This document shows, one piece after another, positions 28,345-37,721 of a DNA stretch of 64,000 nt (positions are counted from its first letter, which is position 1; each line of letters opens with the position of its first letter). The stretch spans positions 32,107 to 96,106 of the forward strand of contig JAPOQD010000016.1 in NCBI GenBank assembly GCA_026710905.1, given 5' to 3'. The notes beneath the pieces are model-generated. The model was not told where the DNA came from. It saw only the letters and a program-made list of their open reading frames with translations, and made no database searches. Position numbers and translations under genes: made by a program. Source of the DNA: Halieaceae bacterium (lineage in GTDB: Bacteria > Pseudomonadota > Gammaproteobacteria > Pseudomonadales > Halieaceae).

Positions 28345-30048
28345 TCAATCCTTGTTTTCGAGTAGGCGTTTCGCCGCCAGCTCACGCAGTTTCTCGGTCT
28401 TGACTTTAGCGCTGCCAGTCAATTCAATCTCACTCTCATCGAAAAACAATACCTGGCGCGGCGCTTTGTAACTGGCCAATGTTTGCCTGGCGAATTCACG
28501 TACCCCGTTTGCGGTCAGCTCCGCGCCTTCACGCGCAACGATACAGCTAACAACCAATTCGCCAAGTAGTTCATCGGCTACGCCAATGGTTTGTGTGATC
28601 TTGACACCGGGACAAGTGGCAATAACTGCATCAACTTCCAATGGCGATACATTGGCGCCGCCGGTTTTAATGATGTTGTTCAAGCGCCCTTGCCAATGCA
28701 GTCGTCCCTGCTCATCGATAAAACCACCATCACCTGTATGGAAAAAGCCTTCCTCATCCAGCGTTTCCTGCAGTGGAATGCCAACATAACCCAACATCAG
28801 ATTGGCGCCTTTCTGCGCAATTTCGCCAGATTCGCCCCTGACCAGGGTGTGGCCTTCAAAGGGTTCGACGATTTTGATGCTTGAACCGGGTACGGGCAGG
28901 CCGTGGCTGCCGCCGTGGACTTCGCTGGGGGTGTTCGCCGGAAATACCGAGATCAACGTGAAGGCTTCGGTATTGCCATAGGCGCTGGAAGGTTCGAGCC
29001 AGGTGGTGCGCACTGTCGGGTGCCCGGTAATTGGACAATTGGCATCTACGTACTTCAGTGATGACAGATCCACATCCAGCCAATTTTTCGCACCGGTTAA
29101 TTGCGCCCACTGATGAGGCCAGGCAAACGGGTAGGTGACACGTTCTGCGTCCATCAGCTCGAGTGCTTCCTCGGACAGAAAGGTACGTTGCAGAACCAGT
29201 GAGCCGCCGGATGCCAACGCGCCACCTATGGCCATGGCGAAATTTCCCGACCAGAAGAAACCATTGGCGGACCAGCAACGAACATCGTCGCCGAACTCGT
29301 ACCACTGCGGCCAGCGCCAAAGCTGTAAACAGGCACCGCGATGAGCGCTTAAAATCCCCTTGGGCTTACCGGTAGAGCCTGAAGAGAAAAACAGCACACC
29401 AGGGTCCGCCGGGGTCACGCTGTCAGCAGTGGCGTCAATGTATTCAGCGGCCACGGTGGCGCCGCGATCAAGAAATGCAGGCCAGGATTCTATAGCTCCT
29501 CTGGACTGCTCAGCATCTACCATGGCCAAATGCCGCAGGAAGGGAAAGCGTAGCGAATACAATGAACCGGGACTTGCATCGGCAATTCGGGGTTCGAGCT
29601 GTTTCAGCATTTCGGCGAAGTCCTTGCTGAGCACATTGCCTTCTATCAAGAGTACACTGCAGGCGGAGTTCTTCAGCAGAACATCCAGTTCAGCCGCGGT
29701 TGAGAAGGTGCTCATGGGGGTGGCCACGCCACCCGCCAGTGCGGCGCCAAAAAAGCTGGACAGGAATTCCAACCGGTTGGTCATTAAAATACCCACCCGG
29801 GCGCCTTTGCCAATGCCACAGGCGATCAATGCACGGGCGACACCTGTCGAGCGCGCCCATAGTTCATGGTAGGTCCAGCGTTCAACCTTCGACCCCTCGC
29901 GTAATACGGCGGCTTCCCTGGGGCCAAAATGTTCCGTGACATCACGCAAATAACCACCCAGCGTCAGAGCGCCAATACCGGTTTCTTCGCTTAACGGGAC
30001 GCCATGAACGAGTGACAGATCTTGCATGTTGGGGCCCGGATTCTTCAC
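28345..30048 (-). CDS. Acyl-CoA synthetase / AMP-dependent ligase
   Basis: Adenylate-forming ligase of 567 residues. The P-loop FFSSGSTGKPKGI is near residue 221. YGNTEAF and HTGDGGFIDEQGRLHWQGRL, followed by NIIKTGGANVSPLEVD, form the core and hinge, and the C-terminal catalytic Lys is in ELTGSAKVKTEKL. It activates a carboxylic acid as its CoA thioester. The start is a GTG at 30048 that directly follows the SDR stop codon (TGA then GTG), so the two are probably translated together; an ATG eight codons in is also possible. It supplies the CoA entry step for this operon. Confidence 0.92.
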   Translation of the reverse strand: MKNPGPNMQDLSLVHGVPLSEETGIGALTLGGYLRDVTEHFGPREAAVLREGSKVERWTYHELWARSTGVARALIACGIGKGARVGILMTNRLEFLSSFFGAALAGGVATPMSTFSTAAELDVLLKNSACSVLLIEGNVLSKDFAEMLKQLEPRIADASPGSLYSLRFPFLRHLAMVDAEQSRGAIESWPAFLDRGATVAAEYIDATADSVTPADPGVLFFSSGSTGKPKGILSAHRGACLQLWRWPQWYEFGDDVRCWSANGFFWSGNFAMAIGGALASGGSLVLQRTFLSEEALELMDAERVTYPFAWPHQWAQLTGAKNWLDVDLSSLKYVDANCPITGHPTVRTTWLEPSSAYGNTEAFTLISVFPANTPSEVHGGSHGLPVPGSSIKIVEPFEGHTLVRGESGEIAQKGANLMLGYVGIPLQETLDEEGFFHTGDGGFIDEQGRLHWQGRLNNIIKTGGANVSPLEVDAVIATCPGVKITQTIGVADELLGELVVSCIVAREGAELTANGVREFARQTLASYKAPRQVLFFDESEIELTGSAKVKTEKLRELAAKRLLENKD

Positions 30049-30960
30049 TCAGTCTTTCGATGCCATGCCGAAACTGTAGAGAATATGGTCCAATTGCCCC
30101 GATGGCGCGGGTTTGAATATGACAGGATCATCGGTACTTCGTATGGCGTCGATGTGTTCCGCAATGTTTTCAATCGTCCATGACGGTTGATAAATACCCC
30201 GTGATTCGGCGATATAGGCGCGCGCCACGCGGCCTGCGATCGACACCAACATTTCACCACTTATTGAACAGGATTCGTGCGCGAGCCAACCGACCGTGGG
30301 CGCCACCAGCTCTGGCTGCATCGGTGGATAGGCGCTGGTATCCAGGCCTTCGGCCATACGGGTTAACGCGGCGGGCAAGATGACGTTGCACTTTATGTTG
30401 TATTCGGCGCCTTCCAGGGCAACAACATTTGACAGGCCGATCATTCCGGTCTTGGATACGCTATAGCCTACAACCTCGCTGTTGCCATACAGGCCACTGA
30501 TGGAACCAGTGAGAACGATACGGCCGTAGTTGGCCTTGCACATTTCAGCGAAAGCCGGGCGCACTACATGGAAGCCTCCCATCAGGTGTACATCGAGCAC
30601 AGAGCGAAACTCTTCGTAGCTGATGTCTTTCAGAGGTGAGCGGCGCACGATACCCGCATTGTGGATAACAATGTCAACCGCGCCGAAGTGGTCCAGTGCG
30701 CAATTCACAATCGCCTGACCGCCCTCGCGGGACGCAACGGAATCGAAATTGGCTACAGCCTCACCGCCTGCAGCCTTGATTTCCTGAACCACTTCTTCCG
30801 CTGGGCAAGCGTCAGTAGTCTCGCCTGTCATGCTGACACCAGGGTCATTGACCACGACGTTTGCGCCTCTGGCGGCCAGTAACAGCGCATAGGCTCTTCC
30901 AAGGCCGCGGCCAGCGCCGGTTACCACGGCTACGCGCTTGTCAAATCCGAGTTCCGGCAT
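30049..30960 (-). CDS. SDR, 17beta-HSD4 / (3R)-hydroxyacyl-CoA dehydrogenase-like
   Basis: SDR of 303 residues. The cofactor site AVVTGAGRGLGRAYALLLAA, the extended NDPGVS segment, HNAGIVRRSPLKDISYEEF and YSVSK resemble the dehydrogenase part of peroxisomal multifunctional enzyme 2 and bacterial relatives acting on 3-hydroxyacyl-CoA. The ATG at 30960 is preferred over a TTG at 30978. The C-terminal 60 residues (WTIENIAEHIDAIRSTDDPV) extend past the usual SDR end. It is first in an operon with the ligase and the SnoaL-like gene, and a perfect operator palindrome lies 78 bases upstream. Confidence 0.88.
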   Translation of the reverse strand: MPELGFDKRVAVVTGAGRGLGRAYALLLAARGANVVVNDPGVSMTGETTDACPAEEVVQEIKAAGGEAVANFDSVASREGGQAIVNCALDHFGAVDIVIHNAGIVRRSPLKDISYEEFRSVLDVHLMGGFHVVRPAFAEMCKANYGRIVLTGSISGLYGNSEVVGYSVSKTGMIGLSNVVALEGAEYNIKCNVILPAALTRMAEGLDTSAYPPMQPELVAPTVGWLAHESCSISGEMLVSIAGRVARAYIAESRGIYQPSWTIENIAEHIDAIRSTDDPVIFKPAPSGQLDHILYSFGMASKD

Positions 30961-31037
30961 CAATGATGACCCCGACAAACCAAGGCCTCATTGTACATGT
31001 TTTTTGGCGGGTAACAGCCAGGAGTAACCGGATAAAA

Positions 31038-31048
31038 CAACAATGTTG
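31038..31048. promoter_or_regulatory. Candidate operator CANCANTGNTG, site 2 (CAACAATGTTG)
   Basis: The most symmetrical copy: the palindrome extends to AAACAACAATGTTGTTT (31035-31051). It lies 78 bases before the SDR start, in the gap 30961-31244. The rest of that gap (31052-31244) holds no convincing gene. Confidence 0.6.
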
Positions 31049-31244
31049 TTTGGTTGAATCCGGGTATTTTCCGCCGCTGTCAGCATGCAGGTCAGTGCAC
31101 TCAAGGGTGATGTTCAAGGGGTCTCGACCGCCACCGAGCAGTTCCCAAAAGGTGAGAAATACGAAAATCACACGGGTGGAACCTGGGGAGTGGACCGCTT
31201 GCCGCTGGAATGGGATCTGTGATCCTGACCCGAGCCCACCCACA

Positions 31245-32612
31245 TTACAGCTTGCTGGGAGACCCGGTCTCCATGTACCTGGCCAGGTTGCGATGCAAAT
31301 TTGCGGTGCTACGCTCCATATAGGGGTTGGGTTTTGGGCCTTTAAAACCGGTTGACTTCATACCTTGCTGCACAGCGGCCATATTGGAAAAATCCTGTGA
31401 CAAGACATAACACCAGGCTTCTTCCGTGGGCGGGCAGAATTCCCACTCGGTAGCGGGTTCTTCGCCTTCCGGGTATAACTCATACACCGCAGCTTCAAAG
31501 ATGCACTGGCAGGGGTCGTAGCCATTGGGCCGGGCGCTGTAGCACAGCATATTATTCACCGAATGTCCGATCTGGAAGTTCGGGAAAATTTGCCAGGCGG
31601 TGCCACTTTTGCCGACGTGCTCAGGGTCAACGCTGGGCCAAACGACTCCACGCGCTTCGTCATCTGCGCGCGCGGACGCGAGCCAATGTTGCAGTACCTC
31701 CCCAGGGGGTGTGCCTTCCGGCAATTCATCTACCAGGCGGCGAGCTGCGTTGACCAGTGTCTGCGTTGTGTTGGTGTTGGCCTTCTCCCAGGTGTACTCC
31801 TGCATTTGGGCAGTCGAAATCCTGGGGTCGGCATTGGTGCCAAGGCGCAGCTTGGCGGACTGGTTTTTGTCCATGTCCCTGGCGGCCTCATAGCCGATGT
31901 TGCTGTGTAGGCCGTGCACTTTGGCCCAGCCTCGAAATTCACCATACTGGTTAAATTCGGGGTGTGTGGTCGATACATGGTAGGTTTCGTTGAACGCTTC
32001 CATTGCCACTTTCCAGTTGCAATCAAACACGCCCCATTTGCGCCAGCGGCAGCGCATATTCTGTAATTCAAACGGGTCTAGCATCTCAACGGCCGGCGCC
32101 AGATAGTCTTGCAGGGGCTCGCATTGCGAATCCAGATTAATCCATATCCAGCCTCCCCAACAATCGACATTGACGCTGCTCAAGCTCACACAGTCCTCAC
32201 CGAGAGCGCCCTGCCAGTCGTCCTTGTGCGGAATGTGGGTGTTTCTGCCTTCAAGGTCATAGCGCCAGCCATGGAACCCACAGATGAACTGCGATTTCCT
32301 GCCACGCACATTTCGTCTGCCTTTTGGGACGTCCACCAAACGGCGGCCACGGTGAGAGCACACGTTATGAAAGGCGCGAACTGAATCGTCCGCGGAACGG
32401 ACGATAATCACCGAATCATCCAACACATCAAAAGTTAGAAAGTTGCCCGGCTCGGGGATGTCCTCAACGCGGCCTGCCTGCAGCCACACCTTGCGCCACA
32501 GTTTGTCGCGCTCTGCTTGCGCGTATACCCGGCAGGTATACGCCTCGGTTGGATAGGTAATCGCCTGCTCCAAATCTCCGGCTGATTCGACTCGTTTTCC
32601 CGAATTGGACAT
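31245..32612 (-). CDS. Rieske non-haem iron oxygenase, alpha subunit (2)
   Basis: Ring-hydroxylating oxygenase large subunit of 455 residues. Rieske ligands: CSHRGRRLV near residue 85 and CGFHGWRYDLEG near residue 110. The spacing is longer than in the first Rieske protein because of an inserted basic GRRNVRGRKSQ loop. Iron-site residues are in EAFNETYHVSTTHPEFNQYG near residues 208-225. ATG at 32612 with AGGAA upstream. It is the last gene of a minus-strand operon after an SDR and a TauD/TfdA dioxygenase. No electron-transfer partner gene is nearby. Confidence 0.92.
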   Translation of the reverse strand: MSNSGKRVESAGDLEQAITYPTEAYTCRVYAQAERDKLWRKVWLQAGRVEDIPEPGNFLTFDVLDDSVIIVRSADDSVRAFHNVCSHRGRRLVDVPKGRRNVRGRKSQFICGFHGWRYDLEGRNTHIPHKDDWQGALGEDCVSLSSVNVDCWGGWIWINLDSQCEPLQDYLAPAVEMLDPFELQNMRCRWRKWGVFDCNWKVAMEAFNETYHVSTTHPEFNQYGEFRGWAKVHGLHSNIGYEAARDMDKNQSAKLRLGTNADPRISTAQMQEYTWEKANTNTTQTLVNAARRLVDELPEGTPPGEVLQHWLASARADDEARGVVWPSVDPEHVGKSGTAWQIFPNFQIGHSVNNMLCYSARPNGYDPCQCIFEAAVYELYPEGEEPATEWEFCPPTEEAWCYVLSQDFSNMAAVQQGMKSTGFKGPKPNPYMERSTANLHRNLARYMETGSPSKL

Positions 32613-32647
32613 CAAGGATATTCCTGCCTTTTGCTCAGAGAAATCTG

Positions 32648-33472
32648 CTATGCGAAAGCCTCTTCACCTTCGAGTTTTGTTCTGTGCATCAATCGGCCAG
32701 AGCCTGGGTCGTAGGGTAAGGCGCGGTGCATTGTTCCGGTATTATCCCAGATAACCGTATCGCCCACCGACCATTTATGGCGGTATACATATTCCGGACG
32801 GGTTGCCCAGTCACGCAGTTTAACCAGCAAACGAATACTTTCCTTGTGCTCGAAGTCAACAATTTGATAAGCCGTGCAGCCCAATACCAGCGACTTTCGC
32901 CCTGAGCGGTGTTTCCACACCAGCGGCAATTCATTCTCTCCAATTGCCATCATTTGATCCAGCATATCGAAACCGGTCTCAGGTTCGTAGTAGAACAGGG
33001 TGTTCCAGGCAGAATGCATGACCTTGAGATGGTCGTATTCCTCCTGTTCACTTTCAGGCAGCGCTGCGTAGGCAGCGTAGGTGTTGCAGAATTCGGTATC
33101 ACCACCGGTTGGCGTGAGCACTTTCGCGGACAGGATCGACGCCAGAATAGGCACTTCGTTCATGGTGCCATCAAGGTGCCAGTACATTGACCCTCTGAGA
33201 TAATCGGCGCTGGCGGACTGCGATTTATCGAGGCTTATTCTGTGCACCGATTCGCCGCCGCCATCCAGCATTTCGGGTGCAAACTGACCCAGGGTTTTTG
33301 TGAAAGCCACTTGCTCGTCGTCGCTAAAATTGATCTCGGGAAAAACCAGTACGCCCCGTTGCTCGAGTAGATCTCGAAGCTGGCCACCATATTCGCCGCT
33401 GAGTAAATCCTGTTTCGTGGCAATAATTTCACTGCCGATCGTTGGTTTCAATTCCCGAATTTCCAATTCCAT
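32648..33472 (-). CDS. TauD/TfdA-family 2-oxoglutarate-dependent dioxygenase (paralogue 2)
   Basis: Fe(II)/2-oxoglutarate dioxygenase of 274 residues. HxD in MYWHLDGTMNE near residue 103, distal His in GTMHRALPYD, and 2-oxoglutarate Arg in GRLMHRTKLEGEE. The ATG at 33472 has GAGGAG 8 bases upstream. It is clearly closer to the copy at 9900 than to the one at 42677. It sits between an SDR and a Rieske oxygenase gene in one operon, so two different oxygenase chemistries are made together. Confidence 0.92.
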   Translation of the reverse strand: MELEIRELKPTIGSEIIATKQDLLSGEYGGQLRDLLEQRGVLVFPEINFSDDEQVAFTKTLGQFAPEMLDGGGESVHRISLDKSQSASADYLRGSMYWHLDGTMNEVPILASILSAKVLTPTGGDTEFCNTYAAYAALPESEQEEYDHLKVMHSAWNTLFYYEPETGFDMLDQMMAIGENELPLVWKHRSGRKSLVLGCTAYQIVDFEHKESIRLLVKLRDWATRPEYVYRHKWSVGDTVIWDNTGTMHRALPYDPGSGRLMHRTKLEGEEAFA

Positions 33473-33516
33473 CCGTTTTCTCCTCGCATTGATGGGTAAT
33501 GCAAGTGACGTATCAG

Positions 33517-34257
33517 CTACAAGATGACACGGCCGCCATTGACGCCTATCGTCTGGCCGGTAACGTAGCCGGCATCATCCGATACCAAATAGGCGCAGGC
33601 GGCGGCAATATCATCAGGTCTGCCCGGCCGGCCCATGGGTGAGTTTTCGGATTGCATGTCAACGTCTACAGGGGAAGCGCGCAGCATGGGCGTATCTATG
33701 AATCCAGGTGGTATGTTGTTGACCGTGATGCCAGCGCCCGCGAACTCCTTGGCCAAAGACTTGGTGAACGTGATGATGGCGCCCTTGGAAGCCGAATAGT
33801 GAGTCATGGCTATCGAACCCGTCTGCGCCGATGACGATGAAATATTGACAATTCGTCCCCAGCCGGCCTCCAACATGTCCGGGATGATGGCTTGGGTGCA
33901 ATAGAAGGGACCCTTGACGTTTACGTCCAGAATTCGACTCAGATTTTCCGCTGTAATGTCCTGGAAGCGGCAGAAATCGCTGATGCCGGCGTTATTAACC
34001 AAAATCTGGATGCAGCCAAGAGCGTCACGGGTGGTCTCGGCATTGCTGGCGATTTGCTCCGCCGCCGATGCATCTCCCACGCAGCAAATTGCGCGGCTAC
34101 CCGCGTCTTCAATCATACCTGCGGTTTCGCTGGCAGCTTCGCCGTTCAAATCCCAAATCGAAACGGCGGCGCCATCCCTGGCCAATCGCACACATATGGC
34201 GCGGCCGATACCGCTGCCACCTCCGGTGACTACTGCTACTTTTCCCGATAGCGACAT
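33517..34257 (-). CDS. Short-chain dehydrogenase/reductase (SDR)
   Basis: Classical SDR of 246 residues: AVVTGGGSGIGRAICVRLAR at the N-terminus, LVNNAGIS near residue 88, SSSSAQTGSIAMTHYSASKG with the active Ser, Tyr and Lys, and the C-terminal GQTIGVNGGRVIL. The ATG at 34257 has GAGG about 9 bases before it; the frame extends 26 codons upstream without support. It leads the operon that continues with the dioxygenase (44-base gap) and Rieske genes. An operator palindrome lies 73 bases upstream. Confidence 0.9.
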   Translation of the reverse strand: MSLSGKVAVVTGGGSGIGRAICVRLARDGAAVSIWDLNGEAASETAGMIEDAGSRAICCVGDASAAEQIASNAETTRDALGCIQILVNNAGISDFCRFQDITAENLSRILDVNVKGPFYCTQAIIPDMLEAGWGRIVNISSSSAQTGSIAMTHYSASKGAIITFTKSLAKEFAGAGITVNNIPPGFIDTPMLRASPVDVDMQSENSPMGRPGRPDDIAAACAYLVSDDAGYVTGQTIGVNGGRVIL

Positions 34258-34329
34258 TCCGCACCTCATAGTTGATGGATCAGGCCTGTTGTATAGCCCC
34301 AGCAAGCTACTGGAAGATTCGTTTTTAGT

Positions 34330-34340
34330 CAACAATGCTG
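34330..34340. promoter_or_regulatory. Candidate operator CANCANTGNTG, site 3 (CAACAATGCTG)
   Basis: It lies in the divergent region between the SDR-dioxygenase-Rieske operon (minus) and the acyl-CoA dehydrogenase operon (plus), 73 bases from the SDR start. A TATATTAACATAA stretch follows immediately. Confidence 0.5.
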
Positions 34341-34404
34341 TATATTAACATAAGATCAATGTGGAATTCGGCTTTGCACATAACGGAAGGGCACTAAAGG
34401 GGCA

Positions 34405-34472
34405 CTAAAGGGATCAAAGCCCTTTAAGCACTCGGGTGACCTGAGGGCACTAAAGGGGTCAAAGCCCTTTAG
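34405..34472. repeat. REP-like hairpin pair (CTAAAGGG ... CCCTTTAG)
   Basis: Two hairpins with AAAGGG/CCCTTT stems, at 34405-34428 and 34450-34472, are separated by about 20 bases. GGCACTAAAGG occurs as extra direct repeats just before and between them. The second hairpin (CTAAAGGGGTCAAAGCCCTTTAG) recurs in reverse complement at 63894. They fill most of the gap before the acyl-CoA dehydrogenase gene. Confidence 0.65.
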
Positions 34473-34557
34473 TAGGGGGGCGAGAGTTGCGTCAAGAAAA
34501 TCTTTTCACCGGGTTTCACGGACTCTATCCTTGGTATACAGGCCGGAGTAAAAACAA

Positions 34558-36765
34558 ATGAATTTTGGTCTCAGTGAAGATCAGCGTCTGATGCGTGAAT
34601 CCTTCGCGCGCTTTCTGGATGAACACAGCAGCATGGTTCAGGTTCGCGCCGCCGCAGAGCAAAACGGCTTTGACCCGGAACTGTGGAAAGGCCTGGGTGA
34701 ACTCGGAGCGTTCTCGATACGCATACCCGAAGAGCACGGCGGCCTGGGTCTGGGCGCGATGGATGCCGCCGTATTGATGGAGGAGGCCGGGCGAATGCTG
34801 GCATCCGGCCCATTGGCGGAAACATTGGTTTCGGCCCGGCTGTTGGCGTTGCTGGCCGATGAACAACAATCAGATTTGTTGGAATCAGTGTTATGCGGTG
34901 AGGTCGTTATCAGCCTGGCGTTTCAGAACATCTCCGACAAACCGCTGCAATGGATTGCCGGCGGCGCTGTCGCAACGGCCGTAGTGGCGCGCAAGTCAGA
35001 CCAGGTGGTTCTGGTTCGGCCTGCTACCGGGGAGCGAGGCGAACCGAACCTGGCATCAACGCCGATTGTCGAAATTGATTTGGCTGGCGCTGAGCAGGTA
35101 GTGCTGGCCAGCGGTGATGTGGCGCAGCGGCAGTTCGATCAGGCGATCGAAGAGTGGAAGTTGCTGCTGGCGATGGCTCTGTCTGGCCTGTCCCGCAAAG
35201 CGGTGCGAATGGCTGCCGAATACGCCTGTGAGCGGCACGCATTCGGCCAGGCGATCGGCGCTTACCAGGGAATATCACACCCGCTGGCAGACCTGATCAC
35301 CGATATTGACGGGGGCAAATACCTTATCTGGAAAACCATTCATGACATTCATCACGGCCTGGACGAAGCGGGGGCGCAAACGTCGTTGGCCTTGTGGTGG
35401 GCAACCGATACCGCGGCGCGCGCATCCGCGCATGCGCTGCACATATTTGGCGGTTACGGCCTGACAACGGAATACGATATTCATCTGTACAACCTTCGCG
35501 CCAAGGCCTGGCCATTGGTATGGGGAGACCCGGCTCAACTACTTGAAGAAGCGGGAAGGCGGTTGTATGCCGGTGAGGAGACCCTTTTACCCGATGTGGG
35601 CGATGTGCAGATTGACTTTGATCTGGGTGAAGACGCACACGCAATGGCGAAGGAACTGGATGATCTTCTGAACGCAATTCTCACGCCGGAGCTTAGAGCC
35701 AAAGCCCATTACTCCTTCGATGGCTTTGATCGGGAAGTACACAGGAAACTGGCGCAGGCCAAACTGCTGTTTCCGTCCTGGCCGAAAGAATACGGTGGGC
35801 GCGAAGCACCGCCCTACGTTGTTAACGCCCTGAGCAAAGTATGGGAAGACCAGGGTTGGAGTACACACGCAACCAGCACCACGATGATGGTTGGCGCGAT
35901 GATCCGGCTGTTCGGCACCGATGAATTGAAACAGGAAGTGCTACCCAGAATAGTATCTGGCGACGCAATATGCAGCCTGGGTTATAGCGAACCTGGATGC
36001 GGTTCGGATGTGTTTGCCGCACAGACACGGGCCATCCGCGATGGTGCGGGCTGGCGCATTGATGGTTCGAAAATGTTTACCAGTGGGGCGAATATTGCTC
36101 AGTACGTACTGCTGCTGACTCGCACAAATCCCGATGTTGCCAAGCACAGGGGGCTGACCATGTTTATTGTGCCCCTTGATAGCGAGGGTATTGAAATACA
36201 GCCTGTTTATACCTTTCAGGATGAACGAACCAACATCACCTATTACGATGGCGTCAGGGTAAAAGACAGTTATCGTTTGGGCGAGGTTGATGGTGGTGCA
36301 CGGGTGATGGTTGGGGCGCTCGAAATGGAACACGGCGGCGGATTCGCCAAGTCGCAACGTTCAATGCTGGAGGCCGCTGAAGAGCTTTGTAGGCAATTGC
36401 GGCGCAATGGCCGAGCCTTGATCGATAGCGTGGATGCGCAAAAACGGCTGGCGCGTTCGCTGTTGCATGTACATTTGTCAGAGGTGATCGCCAATCGGGC
36501 CCTTTGGCACAGCTTTCAAAAATTGCCGAATAGGGGCTATGGTCCCATGGCCAAATTGTTTTCCTCGGAAAAGTATTTGTCGGACTCAAGAGATTTGTTG
36601 GACCTGACCGCACCGGATTCCTTGTCCAAGCGCGAAGGACCCGCCGGTTTTCTCAATTTGTGCTATCGTCACGCGCAGGCCACCACAATCTATGGTGGCA
36701 CCAGTGAAGTGCACCGCAGCCAGATCGCGGAAAGAGCCCTGAGTTTGCCCCGAACGCGCGGTTGA
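34558..36765 (+). CDS. Double-length acyl-CoA dehydrogenase (FadE34-like fusion)
   Basis: A 735-residue protein made of two acyl-CoA dehydrogenase units. The N-terminal half (about 1-350) runs from LSEDQRLMRESFARFLDEHS to HIFGGYGLTTEYDIHLYNLR. The C-terminal half (about 355-735) runs from WPKEYGGREAPPYV through GYSEPGCGSDVFAAQTRA to YGGTSEVHRSQIAER. The second half keeps the FAD-contact motifs better. Fused dehydrogenases of this size include FadE34 of Mycobacterium tuberculosis, which acts on steroid side-chain CoA esters. It starts an operon with an enoyl-CoA hydratase and two further dehydrogenase subunits. GGAG lies 9 bases before the ATG. Confidence 0.92.
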   Translation: MNFGLSEDQRLMRESFARFLDEHSSMVQVRAAAEQNGFDPELWKGLGELGAFSIRIPEEHGGLGLGAMDAAVLMEEAGRMLASGPLAETLVSARLLALLADEQQSDLLESVLCGEVVISLAFQNISDKPLQWIAGGAVATAVVARKSDQVVLVRPATGERGEPNLASTPIVEIDLAGAEQVVLASGDVAQRQFDQAIEEWKLLLAMALSGLSRKAVRMAAEYACERHAFGQAIGAYQGISHPLADLITDIDGGKYLIWKTIHDIHHGLDEAGAQTSLALWWATDTAARASAHALHIFGGYGLTTEYDIHLYNLRAKAWPLVWGDPAQLLEEAGRRLYAGEETLLPDVGDVQIDFDLGEDAHAMAKELDDLLNAILTPELRAKAHYSFDGFDREVHRKLAQAKLLFPSWPKEYGGREAPPYVVNALSKVWEDQGWSTHATSTTMMVGAMIRLFGTDELKQEVLPRIVSGDAICSLGYSEPGCGSDVFAAQTRAIRDGAGWRIDGSKMFTSGANIAQYVLLLTRTNPDVAKHRGLTMFIVPLDSEGIEIQPVYTFQDERTNITYYDGVRVKDSYRLGEVDGGARVMVGALEMEHGGGFAKSQRSMLEAAEELCRQLRRNGRALIDSVDAQKRLARSLLHVHLSEVIANRALWHSFQKLPNRGYGPMAKLFSSEKYLSDSRDLLDLTAPDSLSKREGPAGFLNLCYRHAQATTIYGGTSEVHRSQIAERALSLPRTRG

Positions 36766-36780
36766 ACGAGAGGAAGAGCT

Positions 36781-37593
36781 GTGTCTGAAGCCCCACATCT
36801 GTTGGTTGAAGAAGATGGCGCCATATTGGTCGCCAGCTTGAATCGACCTGAAAAACTCAACGCACTTTCCGGACAAACAATGAACTTGTTCGAGGAAGCC
36901 CTGTATCGTTTTCGAGATACGCCCGACTATAAGGTAATGCTGGTGCGAGCGAGCGGTCGCTACTTCAGCGCGGGCGCGGATATGAAGGAAGGTACATCGC
37001 AAAAACCCAGTGTCGATCGAACAGGCGTTGCGATACGCGAACGTCACCGTTTGCAGTTGCACGGCATGCAGCGTATCTACGATGAAATGGAACACATTGA
37101 GAAGCCTATCGTCGTTGCCCATCAGGGCCCCTGCGTTGGCGGTGGACTTGAGTTGTCCCTGTCCTGCGATTTTCGCCTGGCGGCCAAAAGTGCGAGTTAT
37201 GCGTTCCCTGAAGGCAAAATTGGCGTATTACCAGCCTCAAATGGCGTCAGCCGCCTGGCGCGCATTATTGGCACGCACTGGACGCGCTACCTCATCATGG
37301 CCAATCTTCCCGCCGATGCCGACCGGGCGTTGACTATGGGCCTGGTGCACGAAGTCTATCCCGACGAGAATTTTGAAGAACACTGTATTGGATTCTGTCG
37401 GCACCTTGCCAGGCAGCACGGCGAGCAGATGGGAGCGGCCAAGATCGCCATTGAGCTTGCTCGGGACCTGGGCCGGGATCAAGCCAGACAAGTTGAACGC
37501 ATGGCGAACAGTAGCTTGATGCTCAACCCTGATTATCTGGCCGGGGTTGAAAGGCATATCAAGAGCATTGGGAGAAAAGATGAAAACCAATGA
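36781..37593 (+). CDS. Enoyl-CoA hydratase/isomerase (crotonase family)
   Basis: Crotonase-fold protein of 270 residues. Oxyanion-hole segments are GRYFSAGADMKEG near residue 63 and CVGGGLELSLSCDF near residue 119. Both catalytic-Glu positions are present (GGGLEL and FPEGKIGVLP), consistent with a hydratase. The GTG start at 36781 follows AGAGGAAGAG at a normal distance. It comes 15 bases after the fused acyl-CoA dehydrogenase, so it likely hydrates that enzyme's enoyl-CoA product. Confidence 0.92.
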   Translation: MSEAPHLLVEEDGAILVASLNRPEKLNALSGQTMNLFEEALYRFRDTPDYKVMLVRASGRYFSAGADMKEGTSQKPSVDRTGVAIRERHRLQLHGMQRIYDEMEHIEKPIVVAHQGPCVGGGLELSLSCDFRLAAKSASYAFPEGKIGVLPASNGVSRLARIIGTHWTRYLIMANLPADADRALTMGLVHEVYPDENFEEHCIGFCRHLARQHGEQMGAAKIAIELARDLGRDQARQVERMANSSLMLNPDYLAGVERHIKSIGRKDENQ

Positions 37594-37721
37594 GCCACGA
37601 AACAGACACAGGCCGCGACCACAATTCTCATTCTGGTCAGGTTTCCGTTAACCCTGACGACGGTGCTTGCCAGGCCCGGTAACGGTCTCTGCAGGAATAT
37701 GCATGCCTTTGAGTTTTGCGT

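Noticed and set aside
30979..31243. A 100-codon minus-strand frame beside the second Rieske gene
   Set aside because: It covers the operator palindrome, has no plausible start or domain, and looks like non-coding DNA.
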